Of a stretch of DNA of 64,000 nt, positions 7,749 to 14,681 are shown piece by piece. The stretch is from Nonomuraea coxensis DSM 45129. GTDB lineage: Bacteria > Actinomycetota > Actinomycetes > Streptosporangiales > Streptosporangiaceae. The notes below the pieces were generated by a model that ran no database searches, was not told the origin of the DNA, and saw only the letters and a list, made by a program, of their open reading frames with translations. Made by a program: the position numbers and the translations under genes. Every line of letters starts with the position of its first letter. Position 1 is the first letter of the stretch. The stretch covers positions 6,626,001 through 6,690,000 of the forward strand of contig NZ_CP068985.1 of NCBI RefSeq assembly GCF_019397265.1, given 5' to 3'.

Positions 7749-8701
7749 GGATTCCCGACATCGCCCCCGGCGCCCGGGTGCTGGCGCTCGGCCATTACCA
7801 GCCGGCCAATGTCGTCACCAACGACGACCTCGCCAGGACCATGGAGACCAACGACGAGTGGATCCAGTCCCGCGTCGGCATCAAGGAGCGCCGGGTCGCT
7901 CCCGCGGGCGAGTCGGTCGAGGACATGGCCGCCATCGCGGGCGGCAAGGCGCTCGCCGCGAGCGGGCTGTCGCCCGACGACGTCGACCTGGTGATCGTCG
8001 CCACCTGCACGCTGGAGACGCAGATCCCCAATGCCTCGGCCATCGTGGCGCACCGCCTCGGGATCAGGTCGCCCGGCGCGTTCGACGTCAACGCCGCCTG
8101 CGCCGGCTTCTGCTACGCGCTCGCCACCGCCAGCGCCGCCGTACGCGGCGGTTCGGCCAGGAACGTGCTGGTCATCGGGAGCGAGAAGCTGTCGCAGTGG
8201 GTCGACTGGACCGACCGCTCCACCGCCGTGATCTTCGCGGACGGCGCGGGCGCCGCGGTCGTCGGCCCCGCCGAGACCCCCGGCATCGGCCCCGTGGTCT
8301 GGGGCAGCGCCGGCGACAAGTTCGAGGCCATCCAGATCCAGGACCGCACGACGTTCCTCCACCAGGAGGGGCAGACGGTCTTCCGCTGGGCCACCACCGC
8401 GCTGCACCCGGTGGCTCTGGAGGCCTGCGAGCGGGCGGGTGTCGACCCGTCCGAGCTGTCGGCCTTCGTCCCCCATCAGGCCAACTTGCGCATCATCGAG
8501 GCGATCGCCCGTAAGCTGGGCGCCGAGAAGGCCGCGGTGGCGCGTGACATCGTCACCGCCGGCAACACCTCGGCCGCGTCCATCCCGCTCGCGCTCTCGC
8601 GCATGCTGGAGCGCGGCGAGGTGCAGTCCGGCGGGCTGGCCCTCGTGCTGGGTTTCGGCGCTGGGCTCACGTACGCGGGCCAAGTGATCGAGATTCCGTA
8701 G
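7745..8701 (+). CDS. fabH: 3-oxoacyl-ACP synthase III FabH
   Basis: A 318-residue KAS III that starts fatty-acid chains by condensing a short acyl-CoA with malonyl-ACP. The catalytic triad is complete: Cys119 (NAACAGF), His244 (PHQAN) and Asn274 (AGNTSAAS), matching the family's Cys-His-Asn positions. The dimer/substrate-entrance motif NDEWIQSRVGIKERR is present. GTG at 7745 overlaps the fabD stop. In actinomycetes FabH usually prefers branched acyl-CoA starters; that preference cannot be read here. Confidence 0.95.
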   Translation: MRIPDIAPGARVLALGHYQPANVVTNDDLARTMETNDEWIQSRVGIKERRVAPAGESVEDMAAIAGGKALAASGLSPDDVDLVIVATCTLETQIPNASAIVAHRLGIRSPGAFDVNAACAGFCYALATASAAVRGGSARNVLVIGSEKLSQWVDWTDRSTAVIFADGAGAAVVGPAETPGIGPVVWGSAGDKFEAIQIQDRTTFLHQEGQTVFRWATTALHPVALEACERAGVDPSELSAFVPHQANLRIIEAIARKLGAEKAAVARDIVTAGNTSAASIPLALSRMLERGEVQSGGLALVLGFGAGLTYAGQVIEIP

Positions 8702-8777
8702 GATCACCGTCCGCACCACTCGCTTGCGCGGTCCACGGGCCGTGCAGTTCCAAGGAAAATCAAAGGAGAACAACGAC

Positions 8778-9017
8778 ATGGCTGCCACCGAGCAGGACAT
8801 CCTCGCGGGCCTCGGCAAGATCATCAACGAGATCACCGGCATTCCGGCCTCCGAGGTGACCCCCGAGAAGAGCTTCGTGGACGACCTCGACATCGACTCC
8901 CTGTCCATGGTCGAGATCGCCGTGGCCGCCCAGGACGAGTTCGGCGTCGAGATCCCCGACGACCAGCTCAAGAACCTGAAGACGGTCAAGGACGTCCTCA
9001 ACTTCATCCAGGGCTGA
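8778..9017 (+). CDS. acpP: acyl carrier protein
   Basis: A 79-residue acidic ACP. Ser41 in DSLSM is the 4'-phosphopantetheine attachment site, followed by the recognition helix II residues VEIAVAAQDEFGVEI. ATG at 8778 follows a strong AAAGGAGAA ribosome-binding site at 8762-8770; the frame is open upstream to 8724 but that part is the fabH-acpP spacer. It carries growing acyl chains between FabD, FabH and FabF and is flanked by those genes. Confidence 0.96.
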   Translation: MAATEQDILAGLGKIINEITGIPASEVTPEKSFVDDLDIDSLSMVEIAVAAQDEFGVEIPDDQLKNLKTVKDVLNFIQG

Positions 9018-9062
9018 AAACCACCGCAAGACGCAACTGATCATCAGCAAGGAGCGCGAAAC

Positions 9063-10295
9063 GTGAGTGCGAACCGGGTACGTGTCGTCGTCACCGGGCT
9101 TGGCGCGACGACGCCCGTCGGTGGAGACGTCACCTCGACCTGGGCGGCGCTCCTCGCCGGTCAGTCGGGTGTCGAGACCCTCACCGCGGACTGGATCGAC
9201 ACCGTCCCCGTGAAGTTCGCGGGGACGGCCGCCGTCGATCCGGCCGAGGTGCTGCCGCGGCCCGAGGCCCGCAGGCTCGACCGCAGCGAGCAGTTCGCGA
9301 TGGTCGCGGCCCGGGAGGCCTGGCAGGACGCCGGCGCCCCCGAGGTGGCCCCCGAGCGGCTGGGCGTGGTGGTCTCCAGCGGCATCGGCGGCATCACCAC
9401 CACGCTCAACGCCTACGACACCTACCGCGAGCGGGGCTGGAACCGGCTGTCGCCGTTCACCGTGCCCATGCTCATGCCCAACGGCCCGGCCGCCTGGATC
9501 GGCCTCGACCTGGGCGCTCAGGCGGGCGTGCACGCCACCGTCTCGGCGTGCGCCTCCGGCGCCGAGGCCATCGGCAGCGCCATGGACATGATCAGGGTCG
9601 GCCGCGCCGACGTCGTGGTGGCCGGCGGCACCGAGGCCGCCATCCACGGCCTGAACATCGCGGCCTTCGCCGCCGCGCGGGCCATGTCCACCCGCAACGA
9701 CGACCCGGCCGGCGCGTCCCGCCCGTGGGACCGCGACCGTGACGGGTTCGTGCTCGGCGAGGGCGCCGGCATCGTCGTGCTGGAGTCCGAGGAGCACGCG
9801 AGGGCGCGCGGCGCGCGCATCTACGCCTACTGCGCGGGCGTCGGCTACTCCGCCGACGCGCACCACATCACCCAGCCCGAGCCCGAGGGCCGGGGCATCA
9901 TCATGGCGATGACCCAGGCGCTCACCAACGCGGGCGTGTCCGGGCTCGACGTCAAGCACGTCAACGCGCACGCCACCTCCACCCCCGCGGGCGACGTCGG
10001 CGAGGTCCAGGCGATCGCCAAGGCCATCGGCACGCACCCGCTGGTCACCTCGACCAAGTCCATGACCGGGCACCTGCTCGGCGGCGCGGGCGGCATCGAG
10101 TCCGTCTTCACGATCAAGGCGCTGCAGGACCGGATCGTCCCCGCCACCATCAACCTGCACAACCCCGACGACGGCATCGAGGTGGATCTCGTCCACGGCG
10201 AGAACCGCAAGCTGCCGGACGGCGACATCGCCGCGGTCAACAACTCGTTCGGCTTCGGCGGGCACAACGTGTCCGTCGTGTTCAAGGGGGCCTAG
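9063..10295 (+). CDS. fabF: 3-oxoacyl-ACP synthase II FabF
   Basis: A 410-residue KAS II that elongates acyl-ACP with malonyl-ACP. The catalytic Cys163 (VSACASG), His303 (NAHATST) and His337 (TGHLLGGAG) are all present, close to the E. coli numbering. GTG at 9063 follows AAGGAGCG. The stop codon is immediately followed by the ATG of the carboxyltransferase gene, with no spacer. Confidence 0.95.
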   Translation: MSANRVRVVVTGLGATTPVGGDVTSTWAALLAGQSGVETLTADWIDTVPVKFAGTAAVDPAEVLPRPEARRLDRSEQFAMVAAREAWQDAGAPEVAPERLGVVVSSGIGGITTTLNAYDTYRERGWNRLSPFTVPMLMPNGPAAWIGLDLGAQAGVHATVSACASGAEAIGSAMDMIRVGRADVVVAGGTEAAIHGLNIAAFAAARAMSTRNDDPAGASRPWDRDRDGFVLGEGAGIVVLESEEHARARGARIYAYCAGVGYSADAHHITQPEPEGRGIIMAMTQALTNAGVSGLDVKHVNAHATSTPAGDVGEVQAIAKAIGTHPLVTSTKSMTGHLLGGAGGIESVFTIKALQDRIVPATINLHNPDDGIEVDLVHGENRKLPDGDIAAVNNSFGFGGHNVSVVFKGA

Positions 10296-11720
10296 ATGAC
10301 CGTGCTCGACAACGGGGTGGTGACGCCCGGCTCCGAACAGGAGCCCGCCGATCCCCGTGACCCACTCGTCCGCCTGTCCGCGCTGCTCGACGAGGGCTCG
10401 CTGCGGCTGATCACCCCGGAGGACAAGAGCGGCGTCCTCGCCGCCATGGGGCGCGTCGAGGGCGTGCCCGTCGTCTCCTTCTGCAGTGACGCCCGCTTCC
10501 AGGGCGGCGCGATGGGCAGCGAAGGCTGCGAGCACATCGTCCACGCCTACGACGTCGCCGTACGCGAGCGGGTGCCGGTCATCGGCGTCTGGCACTCCGG
10601 CGGCGCGCGGCTCACCGAGGGCGTCGAGTCGCTGCACGCGGTCGGCAGGGTCTTCGCCGCCATGACCAAGGCGTCCGGCGTCGTCCCGCAGATCTCCGTG
10701 GTCGTCGGCCCGGCCGCGGGCGGCGCCGCCTACGGGCCGGCGCTCACCGACCTGGTCATCCTGGCCGACACCGGCCGCATCTTCGTCACCGGTCCCGACG
10801 TCGTCCGCAGCGTCACCGGCGAGAACGTCGACGCCGCCGCCCTCGGCGGGCCCGAGCCGCACAGCAAGCGCAGCGGCGTCGTGCACGTCGTCACCAAGAC
10901 CGAGACCGACGCCTACGTCAGGGCGCGCCAGCTCGCCACGCTCCTCGGCCACCAGGGGCGGGTGCGCGCGGGAGAAATCGAGGAAGTGGACTTCTCCACG
11001 CTGCTGCCGGAGTCCCCGCGCCGGGCCTACGACGTCAAGCCGCTCGTCAACGGCCTGCTCGATGAGGCCGGCATCGAGCTGCACCCCAAGTGGGCGCCGA
11101 ACATCGTCACCTCGCTCGGCCGCCTCGGGGGCCGGACCGTCGGCGTCATCGCCAACAACCCGATGCGGCTCGGCGGCTGCCTCGACGCCACGTCCGCCGA
11201 GAAGGCCGCCCGGTTCGTACGCATGTGTGACGCCTTCGGCGTGCCGTTGGTTGTCCTGGTGGACGTTCCCGGTTACCTGCCGGGCGTCGGGCAGGAGCAC
11301 GACGGCGTCGTCCGGCGGGGAGCCAAGCTCCTGCACGCCTTCGCCGAGGCGTCGGTGCCGCGGGTCACGCTCGTCACGCGCAAGGCGTACGGCGGGGCGT
11401 ACATCGCGATGAACTCCCGCGCCCTCGGCGCCACCAAGGTCTTCGCCTGGCCGACCACCGAGATCGCGGTCATGGGGCCGGTGGCGGCGGTGCGCGTGCT
11501 CAAGCGGCGCGAGCTGGCCGCCGCGCCCGAGGAGGAGCGGGCGGCGCTGGAGGAGCGGCTGGCCGAGGAGCACCAGAAGCTCGCCGGCGGGCTCGAACGC
11601 GCTCAGCAGCTCGGGGTCATCGACGAGGTGATCAGTCCCGGGGAGACGCGCGGCGCCATCGCCAAGGTCCTCGCCCAGGCCACCCCCGCGCGCGGCGCCC
11701 ACGGCAACATCCCCCTGTAA
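10296..11720 (+). CDS. accD6: acyl-CoA carboxylase carboxyltransferase beta subunit, AccD6-type
   Basis: A 474-residue carboxyltransferase that transfers CO2 from biotin to acetyl- or propionyl-CoA to make (methyl)malonyl-CoA, the substrate of FabD. It has both crotonase-like halves: an N-terminal half with the oxyanion motif SGGARLTEG and GPAAGGAAYGPALTD, and a C-terminal half with the acyl-CoA site KAYGGAYIAM. Length and position at the end of a fab operon match mycobacterial AccD6 (about 473 residues). It needs a biotinylated alpha subunit encoded elsewhere. ATG at 10296 abuts the fabF stop. The operon ends with a 17-bp stem-loop. Confidence 0.9.
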   Translation: MTVLDNGVVTPGSEQEPADPRDPLVRLSALLDEGSLRLITPEDKSGVLAAMGRVEGVPVVSFCSDARFQGGAMGSEGCEHIVHAYDVAVRERVPVIGVWHSGGARLTEGVESLHAVGRVFAAMTKASGVVPQISVVVGPAAGGAAYGPALTDLVILADTGRIFVTGPDVVRSVTGENVDAAALGGPEPHSKRSGVVHVVTKTETDAYVRARQLATLLGHQGRVRAGEIEEVDFSTLLPESPRRAYDVKPLVNGLLDEAGIELHPKWAPNIVTSLGRLGGRTVGVIANNPMRLGGCLDATSAEKAARFVRMCDAFGVPLVVLVDVPGYLPGVGQEHDGVVRRGAKLLHAFAEASVPRVTLVTRKAYGGAYIAMNSRALGATKVFAWPTTEIAVMGPVAAVRVLKRRELAAAPEEERAALEERLAEEHQKLAGGLERAQQLGVIDEVISPGETRGAIAKVLAQATPARGAHGNIPL

Positions 11721-11734
11721 CACCGCATTCCTCT

Positions 11735-11773
11735 CGGAGGCCCCGTACCCACCGCCTGGGTACGGGGCCTCCG
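11735..11773 (+). terminator. fab operon terminator
   Basis: Bases 11735-11751 pair perfectly with 11757-11773 (17 bp, 5-base loop), starting 15 bases after the accD6 stop; a short CTTTCC follows. It is the strongest hairpin next to the operon end. Confidence 0.85.
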
Positions 11774-11790
11774 GCTTTCCTCAGCAGCCC

Positions 11791-11825
11791 AAAAGGCCCC
11801 GCACCGGAGCCGGTGGGGGCCTTTT
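11791..11825. terminator. bidirectional stem-loop between accD6 and the DUF3145 gene
   Basis: An AAAAGGCCCC arm pairs with GGGGCCTTTT across an inner CACCGG/CCGGTG stem with one bulged base. The A4 and T4 ends mean it has a T-run in either direction. It lies 24 bases beyond the stop of the convergent DUF3145 gene, so it probably terminates that gene and backs up the fab terminator. Confidence 0.75.
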
Positions 11826-11849
11826 CAGGGGGAGGTGGTGTGGGGCCGC

Positions 11850-12344
11850 TCAGACGGCGGCGTGCAGCCAGCGGACGGGAGCGCCGTCCCCGGCGTAGCG
11901 GAAGGGCTCCAGCTCCTCGTCCCACGGCCGCCCGAGCAGCTTGTCGAGCTCCTCCTCGAGGTCGCAGCGCCCCTGGGCGGCCAGCATCATGGCGGCCCTG
12001 AGGCGGTCCTCGGGGACCATGATGTCGCCGTTGACCCCGATGACGGCCGTGAAGGCGCCCAGGGTCGGGGTGTAGGCGTGGCGGGACCCGTCCACGCCCG
12101 GCGAGGCGTCCTCGGTGATCTCGAACCTGAGCCGCTGCCAGCCCATGAGGGAGGAGGCGATGGCGGCCGCGATGCCGGGCCTGCCCTCCCACTCGGCCTG
12201 CGCCCGCACGACGTTGGGCGCGGCGGGCTGCGGCGTCCACGTCAGGTCGACGGGCACGCCAAGGACACCCGCGACCGCCCATTCGATATGAGGGCACAGC
12301 GCGGGCTGAGCCGAGTGGACGTAAAGGACGCCACGTGCAGACAC
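11850..12344 (-). CDS. DUF3145 family protein
   Basis: A 164-residue conserved actinobacterial protein of unknown function. The signature N-terminus RGVLYVHSAQPALCPHIEW, the central DVDLTWTPQP-like segment, LRFEITEDAS and the C-terminal WDEELEPFRYAGDG identify DUF3145. GTG at 12344 is chosen for the GGGAGG ribosome-binding site 6-8 bases upstream and for the family's short leader before RGVLYVHS; the frame is open upstream to 12512. It lies next to the fab operon in other actinomycetes too (as I recall), but a role in lipid metabolism is not shown. Confidence 0.85.
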   Translation of the reverse strand: MSARGVLYVHSAQPALCPHIEWAVAGVLGVPVDLTWTPQPAAPNVVRAQAEWEGRPGIAAAIASSLMGWQRLRFEITEDASPGVDGSRHAYTPTLGAFTAVIGVNGDIMVPEDRLRAAMMLAAQGRCDLEEELDKLLGRPWDEELEPFRYAGDGAPVRWLHAAV

Positions 12345-12520
12345 CGGACCTCCCGTTCGGTACGAGGTGCGCCTTCCCCAACGGCCTCGTACATAGGGAT
12401 GATCACAAGTGACTAGGGAGAGACTACCGTCGGTCGCCATCCGGCACCAGTGGGGGGCCATACCAAGTTGGTGCGGGAGTGTCGCGTGACACCTGGTGCG
12501 GGCGGGAAACATACGTCGCC

Positions 12521-13534
12521 ATGAACTTCCAATCTGTCGGCGAGGCGCTCATCCGGCCAGGTCAGCTCCTGGCCGACCGGAGCACCTTGGCCGCCGTCGC
12601 CCGCTGGACCCAGGCCGTCTCCGAGGCCGACGGGGTCTGCGTCGCGCATCTGGCCCCCGGCGTGGACCCCTGCGAGCTCGCCGCCGAGCTGTCCGCGAGG
12701 GGCCTGCGGGCCTCGCCCAACCACGTGTTCAGGGGGCAGCCGCTGTTCTTCGGCGGCCCGGCGTCGCGGCCGTTCCCGGTGGAGCCGATCGCGTACCGGC
12801 CGGCCAGGAACCGTTCCGCGGCGACGGTGGCGGTGCTCGACACCGGCGTGGTCAAGCACCCCTGGTGGTCGGGCACGGACTGGTACTCCCGCGTGGGCCC
12901 GGAGGACGCCGACGCGGGCGAGGGCCAGCAGGCGGGGCACGGGACGTTCGTCGCGGGAATGCTGGCGCGCCTGGCCCCCGGCGTGTCGCTGCGCGTGCGG
13001 CGGGTGCTGGACGGCGACGGCATCGGCGACGAGGCGAGCGTGATCCGCGCGCTGCACCGTATGCGGGAGGACCCGCCCGACGTGATCAACCTGTCCTTCG
13101 GCGGCCACACCTTCGACGACCGGCCGCCGCCCCTGCTCAACGACGCCATCGCGGCGCTGAGCGACACCGTGACGGTCGCCTGCGCCGGCAACACCGCCTC
13201 CGACCGCCCGTTCTGGCCCGCGGCGCTGCCCGCCGTGGTCGGCGTGGCCGCGCTGGAGGCGACGGGGCGGCAGCGGGCCGCCTACTCCGGGTACGGCACA
13301 TGGGTGGACGCCTGCGCCCGCGGCGACTGGCTGGAGAGCAGCTATCTGGACCTCGGCGAGTTCGGCGGGTTCGCGACGTGGAGCGGCACGTCGTTCGCCG
13401 CGGCGCTGGTGTCGGGGACGATCGCGGCCGGGGCCGCCGCCGAGCCGGCCAAGGAGGTGGTGCGGCGGCTGCTCGACGCGGAGGACGCCCGGCACTTTCC
13501 CGATCTGGGAGTTGTCGTTCCCGTGAGTCTGTAG
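12521..13534 (+). CDS. cytoplasmic S8 (subtilisin-like) serine peptidase
   Basis: A 337-residue peptidase. The catalytic residues are Asp107 (VLDTGV), His140 (GHGTFVAG), Asn224 (oxyanion hole, CAGNTA) and Ser291 (SGTSFAAA). There is no signal peptide, lipobox or membrane anchor: the N-terminus MNFQSVGEAL continues into a soluble region of about 90 residues (possible prodomain or sensor). It should therefore act in the cytoplasm, which is unusual for S8 enzymes. ATG at 12521 is preferred over an upstream ATG-like start at 12479. It precedes a sigma factor, a coupled small protein and a CHAT protease in the same direction. It may process one of them, or be a regulated output. Confidence 0.88.
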   Translation: MNFQSVGEALIRPGQLLADRSTLAAVARWTQAVSEADGVCVAHLAPGVDPCELAAELSARGLRASPNHVFRGQPLFFGGPASRPFPVEPIAYRPARNRSAATVAVLDTGVVKHPWWSGTDWYSRVGPEDADAGEGQQAGHGTFVAGMLARLAPGVSLRVRRVLDGDGIGDEASVIRALHRMREDPPDVINLSFGGHTFDDRPPPLLNDAIAALSDTVTVACAGNTASDRPFWPAALPAVVGVAALEATGRQRAAYSGYGTWVDACARGDWLESSYLDLGEFGGFATWSGTSFAAALVSGTIAAGAAAEPAKEVVRRLLDAEDARHFPDLGVVVPVSL

Positions 13535-13608
13535 AGTTTCACTCTCAGTCCACGGTCCATCACGGTGAGGCGTGATCGCCTCCTCGTCCCTGACGTGAGG
13601 GAGGCCTC

Positions 13609-14148
13609 GTGCACGCCCAGCGCGCCCCGGCGGAGCTGCTGCGAGCCGCCGCCGACGGAGACCGGTCGGCGTGGGACGCGCTCGAGGCCGAGTTCGGCCC
13701 GCTCATGTGGGCCGTGGCCCGCGCCACCGGGCTCGGCGCCGCCGACGCGGCCGACGTGGTGCAGGGCGGCTGGCTGCGGCTGCTGCAGCGCATGGAGGAC
13801 ATCAGGGAGCCCGAGCGGGTCGGCGCCTGGCTGGCCACGGTCGTGCGCCGCGAGGCGCTGCAGCTCCTGCGCGAGAGCGGCCGTTCCGGCGTCCACGCCC
13901 TGGCCGTGGCCGAGGAGCCCGAGCCGGGCGCCGCCGTCCTCGGCGACGACGACCGTCAGCTCCTCTGGAAGGCGGTCTCCACCATGCACGAGCCCTGCCG
14001 CACGCTGCTCCAGCTCGTCGCGATCGACCTCGGGAGCCGGCAGACCGCGGCCCGGCTCGGGCTGCCCATCGGCAGCGTCGGCCCCACCCGGGCCCGCTGC
14101 CTGGAGAAACTGCGCACTCTGATCTCGACGCAGGAGATGGCGCGATGA
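13609..14148 (+). CDS. ECF-like sigma-70 family sigma factor
   Basis: A 179-residue sigma factor with region 2 (GDRSAWDALEAEFGPLMWAV, then DVVQGGWLRLL and WLATVVRREAL) and region 4 (CRTLLQLVAIDLGSRQTAARL, then GSVGPTRARCLEKLR). GTG at 13609 follows a GAGGGAGG site at 13597-13604. Its stop overlaps the ATG of the next gene (ATGA), the arrangement normally seen for a sigma factor and its anti-sigma. The downstream small protein is not a recognisable anti-sigma, so control may work through the neighbouring proteases. Promoter targets cannot be read; no matching promoter pair was identified in the window. Confidence 0.9.
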   Translation: MHAQRAPAELLRAAADGDRSAWDALEAEFGPLMWAVARATGLGAADAADVVQGGWLRLLQRMEDIREPERVGAWLATVVRREALQLLRESGRSGVHALAVAEEPEPGAAVLGDDDRQLLWKAVSTMHEPCRTLLQLVAIDLGSRQTAARLGLPIGSVGPTRARCLEKLRTLISTQEMAR

Positions 14149-14603
14149 TCAACGACGAATATGTCCTGGCGGCGCTCCGGCTGGCCGCCGGAGCCGATCC
14201 GCCGCCGGCCCACGTGTCCGCCGCCGCCCGCGAGGTCTACGGCCTGCGAGTCGCGGGCTCGCTGACCGCCGCCCCGGCCGCCGAGGCGGCGACCGTCCGG
14301 GCCGGCGCGGGGACGCGCGGCGACGACGGCTCGCACCTGGTGCGGTTCGTCGCCGACGGGCTCACGTTCGACCTGGAGGTGACGGTCGGCGACGGGCTCA
14401 TCGACGTGGCCGGGCAGGTGTTCCCCTGCCCCGGGGAGGGCGCGTTCGTCGACGTGCGCACGCCGCACCTCACGCTGTCCCGGCCGATCAGCCCCAACGG
14501 CTGCTTCGCCGCCACCGGGCTGCCGCCGGGCTGGCTCAGCGTGGTGTGCCACCGGCCGGGGCAGGCGCCCGTACAGACCCGCTGGGTGCGCATCCGCCCG
14601 TGA
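14145..14603 (+). CDS. small protein coupled to the sigma factor; possible sigma inhibitor or protease substrate
   Basis: A 152-residue soluble protein with no recognised domain. Residues 1-45 look helical (DEYVLAALRLAAGADPPPAH, then REVYGLRV). An Ala-rich linker follows, and residues about 65-152 look beta-rich (HLVRFVADGLTFDLEV, CFAATGLPPGWLSVV), resembling an Ig/prealbumin-like sandwich. Its ATG overlaps the sigma factor stop by 4 bases, so synthesis of the two is coupled. There is no membrane segment, zinc motif or HATPase fold of classical anti-sigma factors. The position between a sigma factor and a CHAT protease suggests a regulator or cleavage target; this is inference. Confidence 0.65.
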   Translation: MINDEYVLAALRLAAGADPPPAHVSAAAREVYGLRVAGSLTAAPAAEAATVRAGAGTRGDDGSHLVRFVADGLTFDLEVTVGDGLIDVAGQVFPCPGEGAFVDVRTPHLTLSRPISPNGCFAATGLPPGWLSVVCHRPGQAPVQTRWVRIRP

Positions 14604-14681
14604 TCCGCCCGGCAGCCCCGATTCCCGCAGCCCTGACGGGAGGGACATGTCCTTAACCGACCGTTCCCCTCAGGGCCGGCC

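Noticed and set aside
8760..11723. 987-residue antisense open frame opposite acpP-fabF-accD6
   Set aside because: It is a GC-bias shadow of well-supported genes; its translation is low-complexity and has no family signature.
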